From: Kiritimatiellia bacterium
GTDB taxonomy: Bacteria; Verrucomicrobiota; Kiritimatiellia; RFP12; UBA1067
Direction of reading: 5' to 3'
Assembly (NCBI GenBank): GCA_024405255.1
Contig: JAKSOY010000049.1
Coordinates: forward strand, 1-21,501
Length of the DNA: 21,501 bases
Position numbers and translations under genes: made by a program. This document shows positions 14,889 through 21,501 of the stretch, piece by piece. Every line of letters starts with the position of its first letter. Position 1 is the stretch's first letter. The notes beneath the pieces were generated by a model. The model worked only from the letters and a program-made list of their open reading frames with translations, did no database searches and had not been told where the DNA came from.

Positions 14889-16106
14889 ATGTTCCGCCTC
14901 CGTGATTACGGTTCGGTGTGCCGGCCCGGTTCGGGCTGGCTGGCGTTTTTCACCAGCATTCTCGTCTGGGGCGTCGGTATCGGCAGTTTTCAGGCGACCT
15001 TCAACAACTTCCTGGTGGAGTTCTACAAGATCGGCGGACTCGACCGCGGCATGCTGGAGTTCCTGCGTGAAACGCCAGGCGTTCTGCTGATTGCGATTCT
15101 CGCGCTCTTCCACAAGTGTTCGGACTGGCAGGTGCTGCGTATCGGCACGCTGATTTCCCTGCTTGCGGCGGGTTTGCTGCTGATTCCCGTTCCGTGGATG
15201 GGCGTGGTGATCTTCATCACTGTGTGGGCGCTGGGTGAACACCTGGTGATGCCCGTGCGCCAGTCGTTGGCGCTTTCAGTCGCGCGTGAAGGGAAGAGCG
15301 GGGAATCGCTTGGCATTGTGACGAGTGCGATCAATGCGGGAACGGTGGTGGGCAGTCTGCTCGTGGCGGCCGTGTTCTTTGTCGGGACGCATCTGATGTC
15401 CGTCGCGTCGCAGCGCATCCTCTACGACATCGTCTGGTGCATGATCATTGTGCTATTGGGGGCGAGCGTGTGGCTGGGCGGACGCATGAAGGAACCTGGT
15501 TTGCAGGGCAAGCCGCGTCCGACGTTCTATTTCCGCAAGAAGTATGCGAAGTTCTATGCGCTCGAACTTTTCTACGGTGCGCGTAAGCAGGTGTTCTTCA
15601 CGTTCGGTCCGTTCGTGCTGATCAAGCTCTACGGGATGGAGACAAAGGATATCGCACTCCTGTTCGGCATCAGCGCGTTTCTGACGGCGTTGTGGGGTGG
15701 ACGCCTCATCGGCCGCCTGGCGGATCATTGGGGCTATCGGAACGTCATGATTTGGGATACGGTCATCTTGTTCTTCGTGTGTCTGCTCTATGGATTTGCG
15801 AAGGACATCTTTCCGCCGAAGGTGGCGATTGCGGTCGTGTGCGTGAACTACATTCTCGATGCGATCATTTCGAATGCCTCCATTGCGACGAACCTTTATG
15901 CACGTACGCTCTCCGACTCTCAGGAGGAGTTGACGGCAACGTTGTCGTCCGGCATTTCCGTGAACCATGTCATCACTGTCTTCTATGCGTTGCTCGGCGG
16001 CTGGATTTTCGATCGGTTCGGTGCGGGAGTCCTCTTCAGCACGGCGGGTGTGATGGCACTCGCCAATAGTGCCTTCGCCCTCACCATCCCCAAGCCAAAG
16101 AAGTAA
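14889..16106 (+). CDS. Major facilitator superfamily transporter
   Basis: An inner-membrane secondary transporter of 405 residues. I read about 11-12 hydrophobic segments split into two halves by a basic loop (about residues 200-220; RMKEPGLQGKPRPTFYFRKK). The second half has GRLIGRLADHWGYRN (about 270-284), a form of MFS motif A (GxLaDrxGrk). The start is ATG 14889 because AAAGGAG (14877-14883) lies directly upstream; the longer open frame from 14748 would overlap hemB and encodes a non-membrane tail. Substrate is unknown; the context of secreted glycosidase and esterase suggests a sugar or uronate, and the neighbouring hemB gives no clear clue. It follows hemB by 32 nt and its 3' end is 43 nt from the next gene, which has its own promoter. 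Confidence 0.9.
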   Translation: MFRLRDYGSVCRPGSGWLAFFTSILVWGVGIGSFQATFNNFLVEFYKIGGLDRGMLEFLRETPGVLLIAILALFHKCSDWQVLRIGTLISLLAAGLLLIPVPWMGVVIFITVWALGEHLVMPVRQSLALSVAREGKSGESLGIVTSAINAGTVVGSLLVAAVFFVGTHLMSVASQRILYDIVWCMIIVLLGASVWLGGRMKEPGLQGKPRPTFYFRKKYAKFYALELFYGARKQVFFTFGPFVLIKLYGMETKDIALLFGISAFLTALWGGRLIGRLADHWGYRNVMIWDTVILFFVCLLYGFAKDIFPPKVAIAVVCVNYILDAIISNASIATNLYARTLSDSQEELTATLSSGISVNHVITVFYALLGGWIFDRFGAGVLFSTAGVMALANSAFALTIPKPKK

Positions 16107-16114
16107 TCTGGACC

Positions 16115-16143
16115 TTGCCTTTTGGGCGTGAATTCGCTATAAT
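16115..16143 (+). promoter_or_regulatory. Strong sigma-70-type promoter placing transcription start at the ATG
   Basis: TTGCCT at 16115-16120, exactly 17 nt, then a perfect TATAAT at 16138-16143. Counting the usual seven bases from the last base of the -10 box puts +1 at 16150, the A of the next gene's start codon. No Shine-Dalgarno sequence fits in the six bases between. This predicts a leaderless mRNA for the small lipoprotein. Confidence 0.75.
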
Positions 16144-16149
16144 GGACTC

Positions 16150-16383
16150 ATGAAAAACACACTTATCCTCGCGTTCGTTTTCGGCGTGGCGTTTGCTTTC
16201 GCCGGTTGCCATCACGGTCACCACCATCACCATCATTCGGGTGGTCCCGGATTCTATCAGCAGGGGCCGCACGGTGGGTATGCGCCGGTTGTGCATCCTG
16301 CGCCCGCGCATCATGCGAAGCCGGTGCATCCGCCGGTCGTTCGTCCGGTGCCGCCGCCTCCGCCGCCGGCGCGGCCTCGCTAA
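16150..16383 (+). CDS. Small histidine- and proline-rich lipoprotein
   Basis: An unrecognised 77-residue protein. The N-terminus is a lipoprotein-type signal (MKN, then a Phe/Val/Ala-rich core, FAGC with Cys20 as the likely lipidated residue; Phe at -3 is less usual). The mature part begins with HHG and six consecutive histidines, continues with Gly/Pro/His-rich sequence (13 His in all) and ends in a polyproline run. No folded domain is expected. His clusters of this kind bind Zn, Ni or Cu in known metallochaperones and periplasmic metal-binding proteins, so metal buffering at the membrane is a reasonable inference, not shown. It has a near-consensus promoter, apparently leaderless, and heads a run of four colinear genes. 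Confidence 0.8.
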   Translation: MKNTLILAFVFGVAFAFAGCHHGHHHHHHSGGPGFYQQGPHGGYAPVVHPAPAHHAKPVHPPVVRPVPPPPPPARPR

Positions 16384-16396
16384 ATGAGGCCCGGCG

Positions 16397-16708
16397 ATGA
16401 AGCCGAAAGAACCTCCCCAAAAAGCGCCGAAGAAAAAGAAAAAGCCGGCGCCGCGCAAACTCAGGGCGAAGCCGCTTAAAGCGGTGGACCAGGCCGTGGG
16501 TTCGGTGTTGCTTGACATCGATGCAGGGATTCGTCGTTTGAACCGTAAGCTTGATGGCCTCGCGGATGCCGCCGACGAAATGAAGGAGCGTGTGAAAACG
16601 CTCATCGCCGACGGCTTGGTGAAAATGCTTACGAAACTAGGACCTCTCGAATCGCCGAAGAAGGTCAAGAAAACGAAACGTACACAACGGAAGAAGTCAG
16701 CGAAGTGA
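16397..16708 (+). CDS. Lysine-rich small basic protein, unknown
   Basis: Not recognised. The 103-residue product has a Lys/Pro/Ala-rich N-terminal tail (residues 1-28, with a run of five Lys), a central helical region (about 29-80; AVDQAVGSVLLDIDAGIRRLNRKL, with heptad-like hydrophobics) and a Lys/Arg-rich C-terminal tail (about 88-103). Basic tails around a helical core recall histone H1-like and other nucleic-acid-binding proteins, but a role in binding an acidic partner is equally possible. There is no signal peptide, so it is expected in the cytoplasm. The ATG follows GAGG at 16386-16389, 13 nt after the previous stop. Its TGA overlaps the GTG start of the next gene (GTGA), so translation of the two is probably coupled. 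Confidence 0.7.
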   Translation: MKPKEPPQKAPKKKKKPAPRKLRAKPLKAVDQAVGSVLLDIDAGIRRLNRKLDGLADAADEMKERVKTLIADGLVKMLTKLGPLESPKKVKKTKRTQRKKSAK

Positions 16709-18186
16709 AAACCTACTCATTCAACCAGGCGCTGGACATCGTGGCCCAGCTCGTTCAGCGGCTCCATCAGGCGCATTTGGGGAACGGGGAGGATTTTGAC
16801 ATTACACCCACGAGCGTGCGGATCGAATTGGACGGTGCGGGGCGTCCGGTCGTGCGTGTTCGTGTCACTGATGGGGCGAGGGACGGCGAGATGCCGGAGT
16901 TGCTGTCGCAGTGGCGCGATCGTGCGCCGGAACGCTGGTGGGGAGGACGGAAGAATTCCTGGACCGACCAGTATGCGCTCGCGGCGTTGTTCGTTGAACT
17001 GGTTTTGGGGAAGGCTCCTTTCGCCTCTGTGTTTGAGACGAATGACGAGACGGTCATTAAAACCGTGCTGATGAACCGTCCGCCGGATCTGCCGATGGAT
17101 TGTCCTCGCCGCGAGGTGCTCGTGCGCGCATTGGCGAAGGAGCCGCAGGCGCGTTTCCCGTCCTGTTCATCCTTCGCCGCCGCGTTGGCGGATCCATCTG
17201 TTTTCGCGATGAGTTCGTCGGATGGTTCCGGACGTCACCATCATCACAGCCACCATTCGGGGGGACAGTCCCCCAAACACGCCTCGAAGCCGATTTCCAA
17301 AGGCAAGCTGTTCCTGTTGCTCGCCTTGGTGGGGGGTGGCGTCTACTGGGGCTGGAAGACCGGGTGGCTTGAGCGAACCTACGAACAGGTGAACAGTGGC
17401 GCGCGCGAAGAGGAACGTGCGCAGAAACGCGCCAAAGCACTGCAGGAACAGGCCGAAAAGGCCGCGACTGAAGCGCGAATACGCGAGTCGAATCTAGCCG
17501 CTGTCCGTGCGGAGATTGAACATCAGAAGGGTGTTTCTGAACAGGCGCTCAAGACACTGCAGGATTTTCTGACAACAGGCGGCCCTGCGGTTATCGCGGT
17601 ACGACGCGATGGACTCGAACAGACGCGTGTGAAGGCCCAGGAGGGACTCCGCGCCTGTGAACGCGATCTCGAAGCCAGTCAGACGCTTGAGCGGGCGCTT
17701 GTCTATCTGCAGACGAGCGGTCTCGCGGCCGGAGGATGTCCGTCGGTGATTCCGCAAGGGTCGGAAGTTGCAGCCTCTTTTAGGGCACTCGTCGAGGAGA
17801 CGGCGCTGTTGAATGATTTGAGGACGAAATACACTGAAAATCATCCGCAGCTTGCAGCGGAGATAAAGTTGAATGCGGCCGCCCAGGCACGATTCAAGAC
17901 GGCGCTTGACGGTGCGCTCGCGCAGATGCGGGCGACGATTGCCGCGAAGGAGAAGCAGTTGAACACGTGGCGGGCGCAATTTACGGCGGCCACGAAAGAC
18001 TGTGAAGAACTCGAACAGGCGGTGGCCTTGGCCCAGGCCAAGCAGACGGAGTTGGAACGCGCGCGCGAACGCGAGTCGGACCGTCTTGCGGAGTTGCGCC
18101 GCAAGGAGGTTGACATCATGTTCGGTGCGCGTGAAACGGCTCCCACCAACGCACCCTCGGCGCTTCCCGAGCGCACGATTCATTAA
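16705..18186 (+). CDS. Membrane protein with isolated kinase C-lobe (pseudokinase) and coiled coil
   Basis: A 493-residue protein starting at GTG in a GTGA overlap. Residues 8-165 read as the C-lobe of a Ser/Thr protein kinase: helix E (IVAQLVQRLHQAH), D32-ITPTSV in the place of HRDIKPSNI, VTDG (54-57) for DFG, APE (74-76), D88-QYALAALFVELVLGKAPF, and KEPQARF with R150. The N-lobe (glycine loop, ATP-site Lys, helix C) is absent, the catalytic-loop Lys and Asn are replaced, and DFG is altered, so phosphotransfer is unlikely. Then come a His-rich linker (178-192), one membrane segment (about 201-217) and a long charged coiled-coil region (about 225-475). The cytoplasmic half-kinase may be a binding module, with the coiled coil outside. 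The linker DNA contains copy 2 of the GGGGACAGTCCCC palindrome. Confidence 0.75.
   Translation: MKTYSFNQALDIVAQLVQRLHQAHLGNGEDFDITPTSVRIELDGAGRPVVRVRVTDGARDGEMPELLSQWRDRAPERWWGGRKNSWTDQYALAALFVELVLGKAPFASVFETNDETVIKTVLMNRPPDLPMDCPRREVLVRALAKEPQARFPSCSSFAAALADPSVFAMSSSDGSGRHHHHSHHSGGQSPKHASKPISKGKLFLLLALVGGGVYWGWKTGWLERTYEQVNSGAREEERAQKRAKALQEQAEKAATEARIRESNLAAVRAEIEHQKGVSEQALKTLQDFLTTGGPAVIAVRRDGLEQTRVKAQEGLRACERDLEASQTLERALVYLQTSGLAAGGCPSVIPQGSEVAASFRALVEETALLNDLRTKYTENHPQLAAEIKLNAAAQARFKTALDGALAQMRATIAAKEKQLNTWRAQFTAATKDCEELEQAVALAQAKQTELERARERESDRLAELRRKEVDIMFGARETAPTNAPSALPERTIH
17261..17273. repeat. Palindrome GGGGACAGTCCCC, copy 2, inside a CDS
   Basis: Reverse complement of the element at 14857-14869; here the pairing extends by one G-C pair (17260-17274). 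It lies in the gene at 16705-18186 and encodes the Gly-Gly-Gln-Ser-Pro of the disordered His-rich linker, where an insertion would be tolerated. Confidence 0.85.
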
Positions 18187-18206
18187 CTTTCTGAAAGAAT
18201 GGATGG

Positions 18207-21200
18207 ATGTTCGCAATGAGGAATCGAATCGCTGGATTAGCACTTGCCTCACTGGTGATGTGTGCATCCGCAGCAGGCGAGCAGGCGCGGCTCCGCTTTC
18301 AAGGGTATACGGGCACGACCACGCTGACGAATTTCCAGGCGTTGGTGAAATTGCCCGAAGCCGTGCCCGATTTCCGTGCCTCGGCCGATGGCAGGGACAT
18401 CTGGTTTGAAGACGAGACGGGGCGTGTCGTTCCTCACGAAATCGACACGTGGAATTCGTCCGGACAGTCCCTCGTCTGGGTCAAGGTGCCGCGTTTGAAG
18501 GGGACGCAGACGTCGCTTACGCTTCATTGGGGCGATGCGCAGGCGCGGAAAACGGCAGATGCCCCGGATCGTGTCTGGGATGGTTTTACGGGTGTGTGGC
18601 ATATGGGGTGTGCGAGCGGCGCCGAGGTCGAACCCGACAGGTCCGGTTTCGGAAACGATGCGGTACCGCGTTTCGGTCGTCAAGGGAGTGCGGAAATGCT
18701 GCGGCAGATGACGGCGACTGCGGATGGTGTCGTCGGTGGTGCACGGGTGAACCAGACCTCGCTTGAACGCTGCGGGAATGCGCTTGTCGCGCCGAATGGC
18801 TACTGGAAAAATCTCACAACGTATGGCGAGGTCTCTTTCTCGGGGTGGTTCAAGAGTACGCGGGTGGCTCGTGGCCGGTATCAGGTGTTCTTTAGTTCGC
18901 GTCGGGATAACAACACGACCTGCGGCATTGAATTCTATTTGCATGACAATCGCTGGGATTTTGGGGGCGTTGGCGGTGATCATGCCAAATGGAAGCATTT
19001 CGTGTCGCCTTCGTTTGCCGAATGGACGTATGTGACAGCGGTCTTCGATGGCACGCCGAATGTAAGGCTTTATGTGAATGGGGCGGAAGCGGAGCTGACG
19101 GATTCCTGCGGGGGAATCAGTAATGGCGGTGGTGGACTCGGCATCGGCAATGCCCCGACGCTTACGACGCACAGCTGGTGCGGACTTTACGACGAAGTGC
19201 GCGTGGCGGATGGGGCGCAGTCTGCAGACCGTGTGAAGGCCGACTATGAGACGATGAGTGATCCGGCCGCTTTTCTGCATGCGGAGAACTACAAGCCCGC
19301 GCCGAAAACATCGTCTGCGATGGCTGAATTGCTCGCCGACTGGCGACTGCAGGCGGGTGGTTCACAGCCGACCAATCTCACGGAGGCGGCATGGCGAGAA
19401 CAGTGTCTTGCGCGACGGGCGGCGCGTTTGGAGCCTGTCCGGGCATTTGCAACGAAATGGGTGTACTGCCGTCATTATGTCCCGGGGAAGACGGTGTTTC
19501 AGAAACTGGTCGATCTTTCAGACGGTACTTCGCCGCTGAGCGACGATCATGACTATCGTGCCGTTGGTTCGTCCTTGTGTCTCGCCGAGTATTCGCCCGA
19601 CGGACTCTGGCAGGAGACAACGCTGCTGAAGACGCGTGCTGGTTGTTTTCGGGATGTCGATGTGTCGCCGGATGGAACGCGCATTCTCTATTCCTATCGA
19701 GCGGATCGTGATCATGACGATTACCATCTCTATGAAATGACGCTGGCGACGCGACAGGTTCGTCAGTTGACGTTTGGAAAGGGGGCGTCCGACATTGAAG
19801 GGTGCTATTTGGCTGACGGGTGCATCCTTTTTGCGTCGACGCGTTGTTCGCAGGTGATCGACTGCTGGTTCAGCGAGGTCGACAATCTCTATCGGTGCGA
19901 GGCTGATGGTTCGAACATTACACGCATCACCTTCGACCAGGTTCATGACTATTACCCGACGCTGACTTGGGATGGACGTGTCTTCTATACGCGTTGGGAA
20001 TACAACGACCGAGGACAGATCTACACGCAGCCGTTGATGGCGATGAACCCCGATGGAACGACGCAACGCGCGATCTACGGGGCGAATTCGTTCTTCCCGA
20101 ATACGATCATCCACGCACGTGCCGTGCCGAATAGTCCGTATTTCTTTGCGATCGGTACGGGGCATCATGCCTGGCAGCCGGGGGAACTGATGCGTTTCGA
20201 TCCTCGCGCGGGGCGTGAAGAGACAGAAGGGTGCTGGCAGGTGGCGCCCTTGCGGAAGTCGACGTTCGTACGTAAAGACTCGGACTTCGGTCAGCAGGGG
20301 GCGCTCTCGGCCTATCCCTATCCGGTGAATGAAGAGAGTGTAGTGCTCGCGCAGAACCCGCGCGGGCGGAAGGCGGGACGCGAGCGTGACCATGCGATGG
20401 GACTTTACTGGATGGATGTCCATGGAGCGCGTGAACTGCTCGTCGCGCAGAAGGGGAAAGTGTCTTGTGGACGGCCTGTTCCTGTACGGGCGAGGAAGCT
20501 TGTGGCGCGTACGTCCAAGCGTCCCCATGAGGACCATACGACGGGGACGGTAACGATTCGCGACGTGTACGCCGGGGAAGCGATGAAAGGTGCGCCGGCG
20601 GGGTGCGTCAAGTCGCTGCGGGTGGTGTCGCTCGATTATCGTCCGATTGGCACGGGCTGGAACTTGAACCAGGGACCGCTCCAGATGGGCGCATCGAGTT
20701 CGCCGCCGGCAATTGGCAACGGTACGTGGATGGTCAAGCGCGTACTCGGCGAAGTACCCGTGGCGGCGGATGGATCCGTGGCGTTCACGGTCCCGGCTCG
20801 AACGCCGCTCTATTTCCAGTTGCTCGACGAAAAGGGTCGCCTGGTTCAGACGATGCGCAGTTGGACGACGCTTCAGCCGGATGAGGTCGCGAGCTGTGTG
20901 GGTTGTCATGAACGCACGAACGAATCGCCCGACTATCATGGCGCGTCATTGCCCCGTCCGACAGCCGCACTTGCTCCGGCGCCACGTGCGTTCAGTTTCC
21001 GTGAAGATGTCCAGCCGATCCTCGCGCGGCGGTGTGTGAGCTGCCATAATCGCGATGACAATCCCAAGCTGATGGACCTCTCCGGCGAACTCGTGAAAGA
21101 CATTACGGGCAAGCGCTATTGGTCGCGTGCGTACGTGAACCTGACGCATTCGGCCTGGCTTGGAAAGAAGCGCAACTACTGGGCGGACCGGATCTGGATC

Positions 21201-21494
21201 GGAAATCCCGATCATCCAGTGCTCAATTGGGTGGCGTCCTCGTCGACGCCGAAGCTGATACCGCCGTGTTCGCGTGGTTCGCGGACAAGCAAGCTCTTTT
21301 CGGAGATGCTCGACAAGGGCCATGCAGCGGGTTTGACAGATGCCGAGTGTCGCACGCTCGCGCTTTGGGTCGACTTGGGTGTGCCGTTCTGCGGCGCCTA
21401 TGACGAGCTTGTCGATTGGGATGCGAACGATCGCGCGCGCTGGAATCGTGCCATTCTACGTCGAGAGCGTTTCCGTACACCCTACGAACCGTAA
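18207..21494 (+). CDS. Exported DUF2341-LamG-propeller di-haem protein (hydrazine synthase alpha-like family)
   Basis: A 1095-residue exported protein (signal peptide, cleavage near SAAG, residue 24). In order: DUF2341 (about 28-110; ends TLHWGD), LamG/concanavalin-like domain (about 125-340), a TolB-like beta-propeller (about 475-700; DVSPDGTRILYSY), then a C-terminal cytochrome region with two c-type haem sites, C897-VGCH and C943-VSCH. The second follows FSFREDVQPILARR, the pattern of planctomycete cytochrome c (PSCyt1) domains, and the protein ends with LALWVDLGVPFCG. The propeller plus the first CxxCH resembles proteins often labelled hydrazine synthase alpha subunit. I see no other hydrazine synthase genes, so anammox chemistry is not implied. 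A carbohydrate-binding redox role is inferred. ATG 18207 has GAAAG upstream; ATG 18216 is an alternative. It lies 20 nt after the half-kinase gene. Confidence 0.85.
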   Translation: MFAMRNRIAGLALASLVMCASAAGEQARLRFQGYTGTTTLTNFQALVKLPEAVPDFRASADGRDIWFEDETGRVVPHEIDTWNSSGQSLVWVKVPRLKGTQTSLTLHWGDAQARKTADAPDRVWDGFTGVWHMGCASGAEVEPDRSGFGNDAVPRFGRQGSAEMLRQMTATADGVVGGARVNQTSLERCGNALVAPNGYWKNLTTYGEVSFSGWFKSTRVARGRYQVFFSSRRDNNTTCGIEFYLHDNRWDFGGVGGDHAKWKHFVSPSFAEWTYVTAVFDGTPNVRLYVNGAEAELTDSCGGISNGGGGLGIGNAPTLTTHSWCGLYDEVRVADGAQSADRVKADYETMSDPAAFLHAENYKPAPKTSSAMAELLADWRLQAGGSQPTNLTEAAWREQCLARRAARLEPVRAFATKWVYCRHYVPGKTVFQKLVDLSDGTSPLSDDHDYRAVGSSLCLAEYSPDGLWQETTLLKTRAGCFRDVDVSPDGTRILYSYRADRDHDDYHLYEMTLATRQVRQLTFGKGASDIEGCYLADGCILFASTRCSQVIDCWFSEVDNLYRCEADGSNITRITFDQVHDYYPTLTWDGRVFYTRWEYNDRGQIYTQPLMAMNPDGTTQRAIYGANSFFPNTIIHARAVPNSPYFFAIGTGHHAWQPGELMRFDPRAGREETEGCWQVAPLRKSTFVRKDSDFGQQGALSAYPYPVNEESVVLAQNPRGRKAGRERDHAMGLYWMDVHGARELLVAQKGKVSCGRPVPVRARKLVARTSKRPHEDHTTGTVTIRDVYAGEAMKGAPAGCVKSLRVVSLDYRPIGTGWNLNQGPLQMGASSSPPAIGNGTWMVKRVLGEVPVAADGSVAFTVPARTPLYFQLLDEKGRLVQTMRSWTTLQPDEVASCVGCHERTNESPDYHGASLPRPTAALAPAPRAFSFREDVQPILARRCVSCHNRDDNPKLMDLSGELVKDITGKRYWSRAYVNLTHSAWLGKKRNYWADRIWIGNPDHPVLNWVASSSTPKLIPPCSRGSRTSKLFSEMLDKGHAAGLTDAECRTLALWVDLGVPFCGAYDELVDWDANDRARWNRAILRRERFRTPYEP

Positions 21495-21501
21495 TTTTTC
21501 T

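Noticed and set aside
18207..21494. Annotation as a true hydrazine synthase subunit (anammox)
   Set aside because: No beta or gamma subunit, hydrazine dehydrogenase or other anammox gene is present, and the DUF2341/LamG N-terminus is not that of the anammox enzyme. Only family resemblance is supported.
21495..21501. T-run after the last gene as an intrinsic terminator
   Set aside because: Only a 4-bp stem can be drawn before it and the window ends there, so it cannot be judged.

Overview
The window looks like chromosomal DNA of a Gram-negative bacterium from the PVC group, most likely a Kiritimatiellota/Verrucomicrobiota/Lentisphaerota-type organism. This is inferred from G+C-rich codon use, AGGAGG-type ribosome binding sites, secreted carbohydrate enzymes (CE15 and GH2), a lipoprotein with glutamine-amidotransferase-like domains, and a large DUF2341/LamG/propeller protein ending in a planctomycete-type cytochrome c module. 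No rRNA, tRNA, transposase, phage gene or CRISPR array was seen. Coding density is very high: the longest gap between genes is about 183 bases (9206-9388), and it holds two divergent promoters.

Layout. (1) Bases 1-87 are a short tandem repeat tract at the left edge. (2) Bases 124-5177, plus strand: htpG chaperone, pteridine-reductase-like SDR, a tail-anchored unknown protein, an RsuA/RluB-type pseudouridine synthase and a secreted CE15 esterase, with gaps from 42 nt down to small overlaps. (3) Bases 5206-9205, minus strand: a lipoprotein with duplicated amidotransferase-like folds, followed after 10 nt by a soluble PAS hybrid histidine kinase. (4) Bases 9389-16106, plus strand: thioredoxin, tyrosyl-tRNA synthetase, a secreted GH2 glycosidase, HemB and an MFS transporter. 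(5) Bases 16150-21494, plus strand: a four-gene run under its own near-consensus promoter, made of a tiny His-rich lipoprotein (probably leaderless), a Lys-rich small protein, a membrane protein whose N-terminus is only the C-lobe of a protein kinase, and a 1095-residue exported di-heme protein related to the hydrazine synthase alpha family.

How the genes fit together. Housekeeping genes (htpG, trx, tyrS, hemB, rluB-like) are interspersed with genes for polysaccharide use: the CE15 esterase and GH2 enzyme would act outside the cytoplasm and the MFS protein could import products. HemB supplies porphyrin, and the last gene is a c-type heme protein, but nothing beyond proximity links them. The least explained block, and the best candidate for an undescribed system, is 16115-21494.
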